Source: Acidimicrobiales bacterium (GTDB taxonomy: Bacteria; Actinomycetota; Acidimicrobiia; Acidimicrobiales; UBA8190). From it: DNA of 42,197 nucleotides. Position numbers and translations under genes: made by a program. Location: positions 1-42,197 of the forward strand of contig JASHUM010000031.1 in assembly GCA_030040015.1 (NCBI GenBank). The letters are read 5' to 3'. Below are positions 41,326 through 42,197 of this stretch, in pieces (positions within the stretch are counted from its first letter, which is position 1; each line of letters begins with the position of its first letter). A model generated the notes under the pieces. The model searched no databases, was not told the origin of the DNA, and was given only the letters and a program-made list of their open reading frames with translations.

Positions 41326-42197
41326 ATGACGAGCTTCCCGCGGCCCGCGGAGGGAACGTGGACGGAGCACTACCCGGGGCTCGGCACGAGCCCGATCTCG
41401 TTCGAGGACTCGATCTCACCGGAGTTCTACGAGGTCGAGCGGGAAGCCATTTTCCGCCAGGCGTGGTTGAACGTGGGCCGTGTCGACGACCTCCCGCGCC
41501 CGGGCAGCTGGTTCACCAAGGACCTGGTCGCCGCCCGCACCTCGGTCCTGGTGGTACGGGGCATGGACGGCGTGATCCGCGCCTTCCACAACGTGTGCCG
41601 GCACCGTGGCAACAGATTGGTGTGGGCGGGCACGCCCAGACAGGATGCCTGCGGCGTCGCCCGCCAGTTCGCCTGCAAGTATCACGGGTGGCGATACGGG
41701 CTGGACGGCGAGTGCACCTACGTGCACCAGGAAGACGAGTTCTTCGGTCTCGACAAGGACAACCTCGGCCTCGCCGCCGTGCACTGCGAGGTCTGGGCCG
41801 GGTTCGTCTTCGTCAACCTCGCCGCGACACCCCGCCAGTCCTTGCGCGACTACCTGGGCCCGATGGTCGGCGCACTCGAGGGCTACCCGTTCGGCCTGAT
41901 GACGGAGCGGTACTCGTTTCGAGCAGTGAACAACAGCAACTGGAAGGTGTTCATCGACGCCTTCCAGGAGTACTACCACGTGCCCCCGCTGCACACCGAG
42001 CAGCTCGGACCCCGCTACCGCAACCCCGAGGCGACCTTCGAGGCAGCGCACTACCAGATCGACGGTCCTCACCGGGTGGTGAGCACGAGTGGGTTGTACA
42101 AGCAGGACTTCCCGGCTGAGCACCTGTACCCGAGCGAGACGCTCATGCGCAGCGGCAACACCGGCCCGTGGGACGCCCCGGTCATCGGCCGAGAGGT
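41326..42197 (+). CDS. Rieske aromatic-ring-hydroxylating oxygenase alpha subunit, 3' partial
   Basis: 290 residues are visible; the gene runs off the window. The Rieske [2Fe-2S] ligands are C91-R-H93 and C117-K-Y-H120 (CKYHGW). The mononuclear iron region is NNSNWKVFIDAFQEYYHVPPLH with His218 and His223; the third ligand (Asp) would lie beyond the window. The N-terminal FEDSISPEFYEVEREAIFRQAWLNVGR is typical of oxygenases related to 3-ketosteroid and choline/carnitine-type enzymes. It needs a separate reductase, not seen. A ring or methyl hydroxylation is expected; the substrate is unknown. Confidence 0.93.
   Translation, partial: MTSFPRPAEGTWTEHYPGLGTSPISFEDSISPEFYEVEREAIFRQAWLNVGRVDDLPRPGSWFTKDLVAARTSVLVVRGMDGVIRAFHNVCRHRGNRLVWAGTPRQDACGVARQFACKYHGWRYGLDGECTYVHQEDEFFGLDKDNLGLAAVHCEVWAGFVFVNLAATPRQSLRDYLGPMVGALEGYPFGLMTERYSFRAVNNSNWKVFIDAFQEYYHVPPLHTEQLGPRYRNPEATFEAAHYQIDGPHRVVSTSGLYKQDFPAEHLYPSETLMRSGNTGPWDAPVIGRE

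Overview
The window is a gene-dense, high-GC (roughly 70% by eye) stretch with frequent GTG starts, ATGA/GTGA stop-start overlaps and almost no non-coding DNA. The gene content (paired acyl-CoA dehydrogenases, many CaiB/BaiF CoA-transferases, crotonases, SDRs, TetR regulators, a P450, LLM flavin oxidoreductases, a DUF35-thiolase fusion) points to an actinobacterium, plausibly Acidimicrobiia or a mycobacterium-like lineage; this is inference from content and style, not from a marker gene. No RNA gene, insertion sequence, phage gene or CRISPR array was found, and no gap between genes exceeds 300 bases.

Layout. 2-1422 (+): the tail of a cell-surface protein and a small membrane protein with a Cys/His cluster. 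1455-3472 (-): TetR regulator plus alpha/beta hydrolase. 3590-5619 (+): cytochrome P450 and SDR. 5616-12773 (-): an apparent five-gene operon read from a clear promoter at 12841-12868, encoding a fused LivH-LivM permease, a fused LivG-LivF ATPase, a periplasmic binding protein, a DUF35-thiolase (lipid-transfer/aldolase-like) fusion and a TetR regulator. 12908-13678 (-): type II 3-hydroxyacyl-CoA dehydrogenase-like SDR, divergent from 13760-22387 (+): aldehyde dehydrogenase, an acyl-CoA dehydrogenase pair, CoA-transferase, 3-alpha-HSD-like SDR, TesB-like protein, DUF427 protein and crotonase. 22391-30365: crotonases, an esterase-type hydrolase, double-hotdog thioesterase, LLM oxidoreductase, a rearranged CoA-transferase and an amidohydrolase, in alternating orientation. 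30362-33042 (-): MarR regulator and a two-subunit B12-dependent acyl-CoA mutase. 33102-42197 (+): flavin reductase, amidohydrolases, NtaA-type monooxygenase, CoA-transferase, CitE-like lyase, cupin, zinc alcohol dehydrogenase and the start of a Rieske oxygenase.

Taken together this looks like a catabolic island for hydrophobic, branched or alicyclic carbon sources (steroid, terpenoid or similar): import, oxygenation (P450, LLM, Rieske), alcohol/aldehyde oxidation, CoA activation by CoA transfer, beta-oxidation-like steps, retro-aldol or Claisen cleavage, and B12-dependent carbon-skeleton rearrangement. The actual substrate cannot be read from sequence. The most unusual items are: a CoA-transferase whose C-terminal-type half precedes its N-terminal-type half; a mutase with the Phe/Gln pair of isobutyryl-CoA mutases instead of the Tyr/Arg pair of methylmalonyl-CoA mutases; an operon joining a CoA-transferase lacking the usual Asp, a CitE-like lyase and an amidohydrolase that has lost its HxH metal motif; and a perfect palindrome lying inside the spacer of the transporter promoter.
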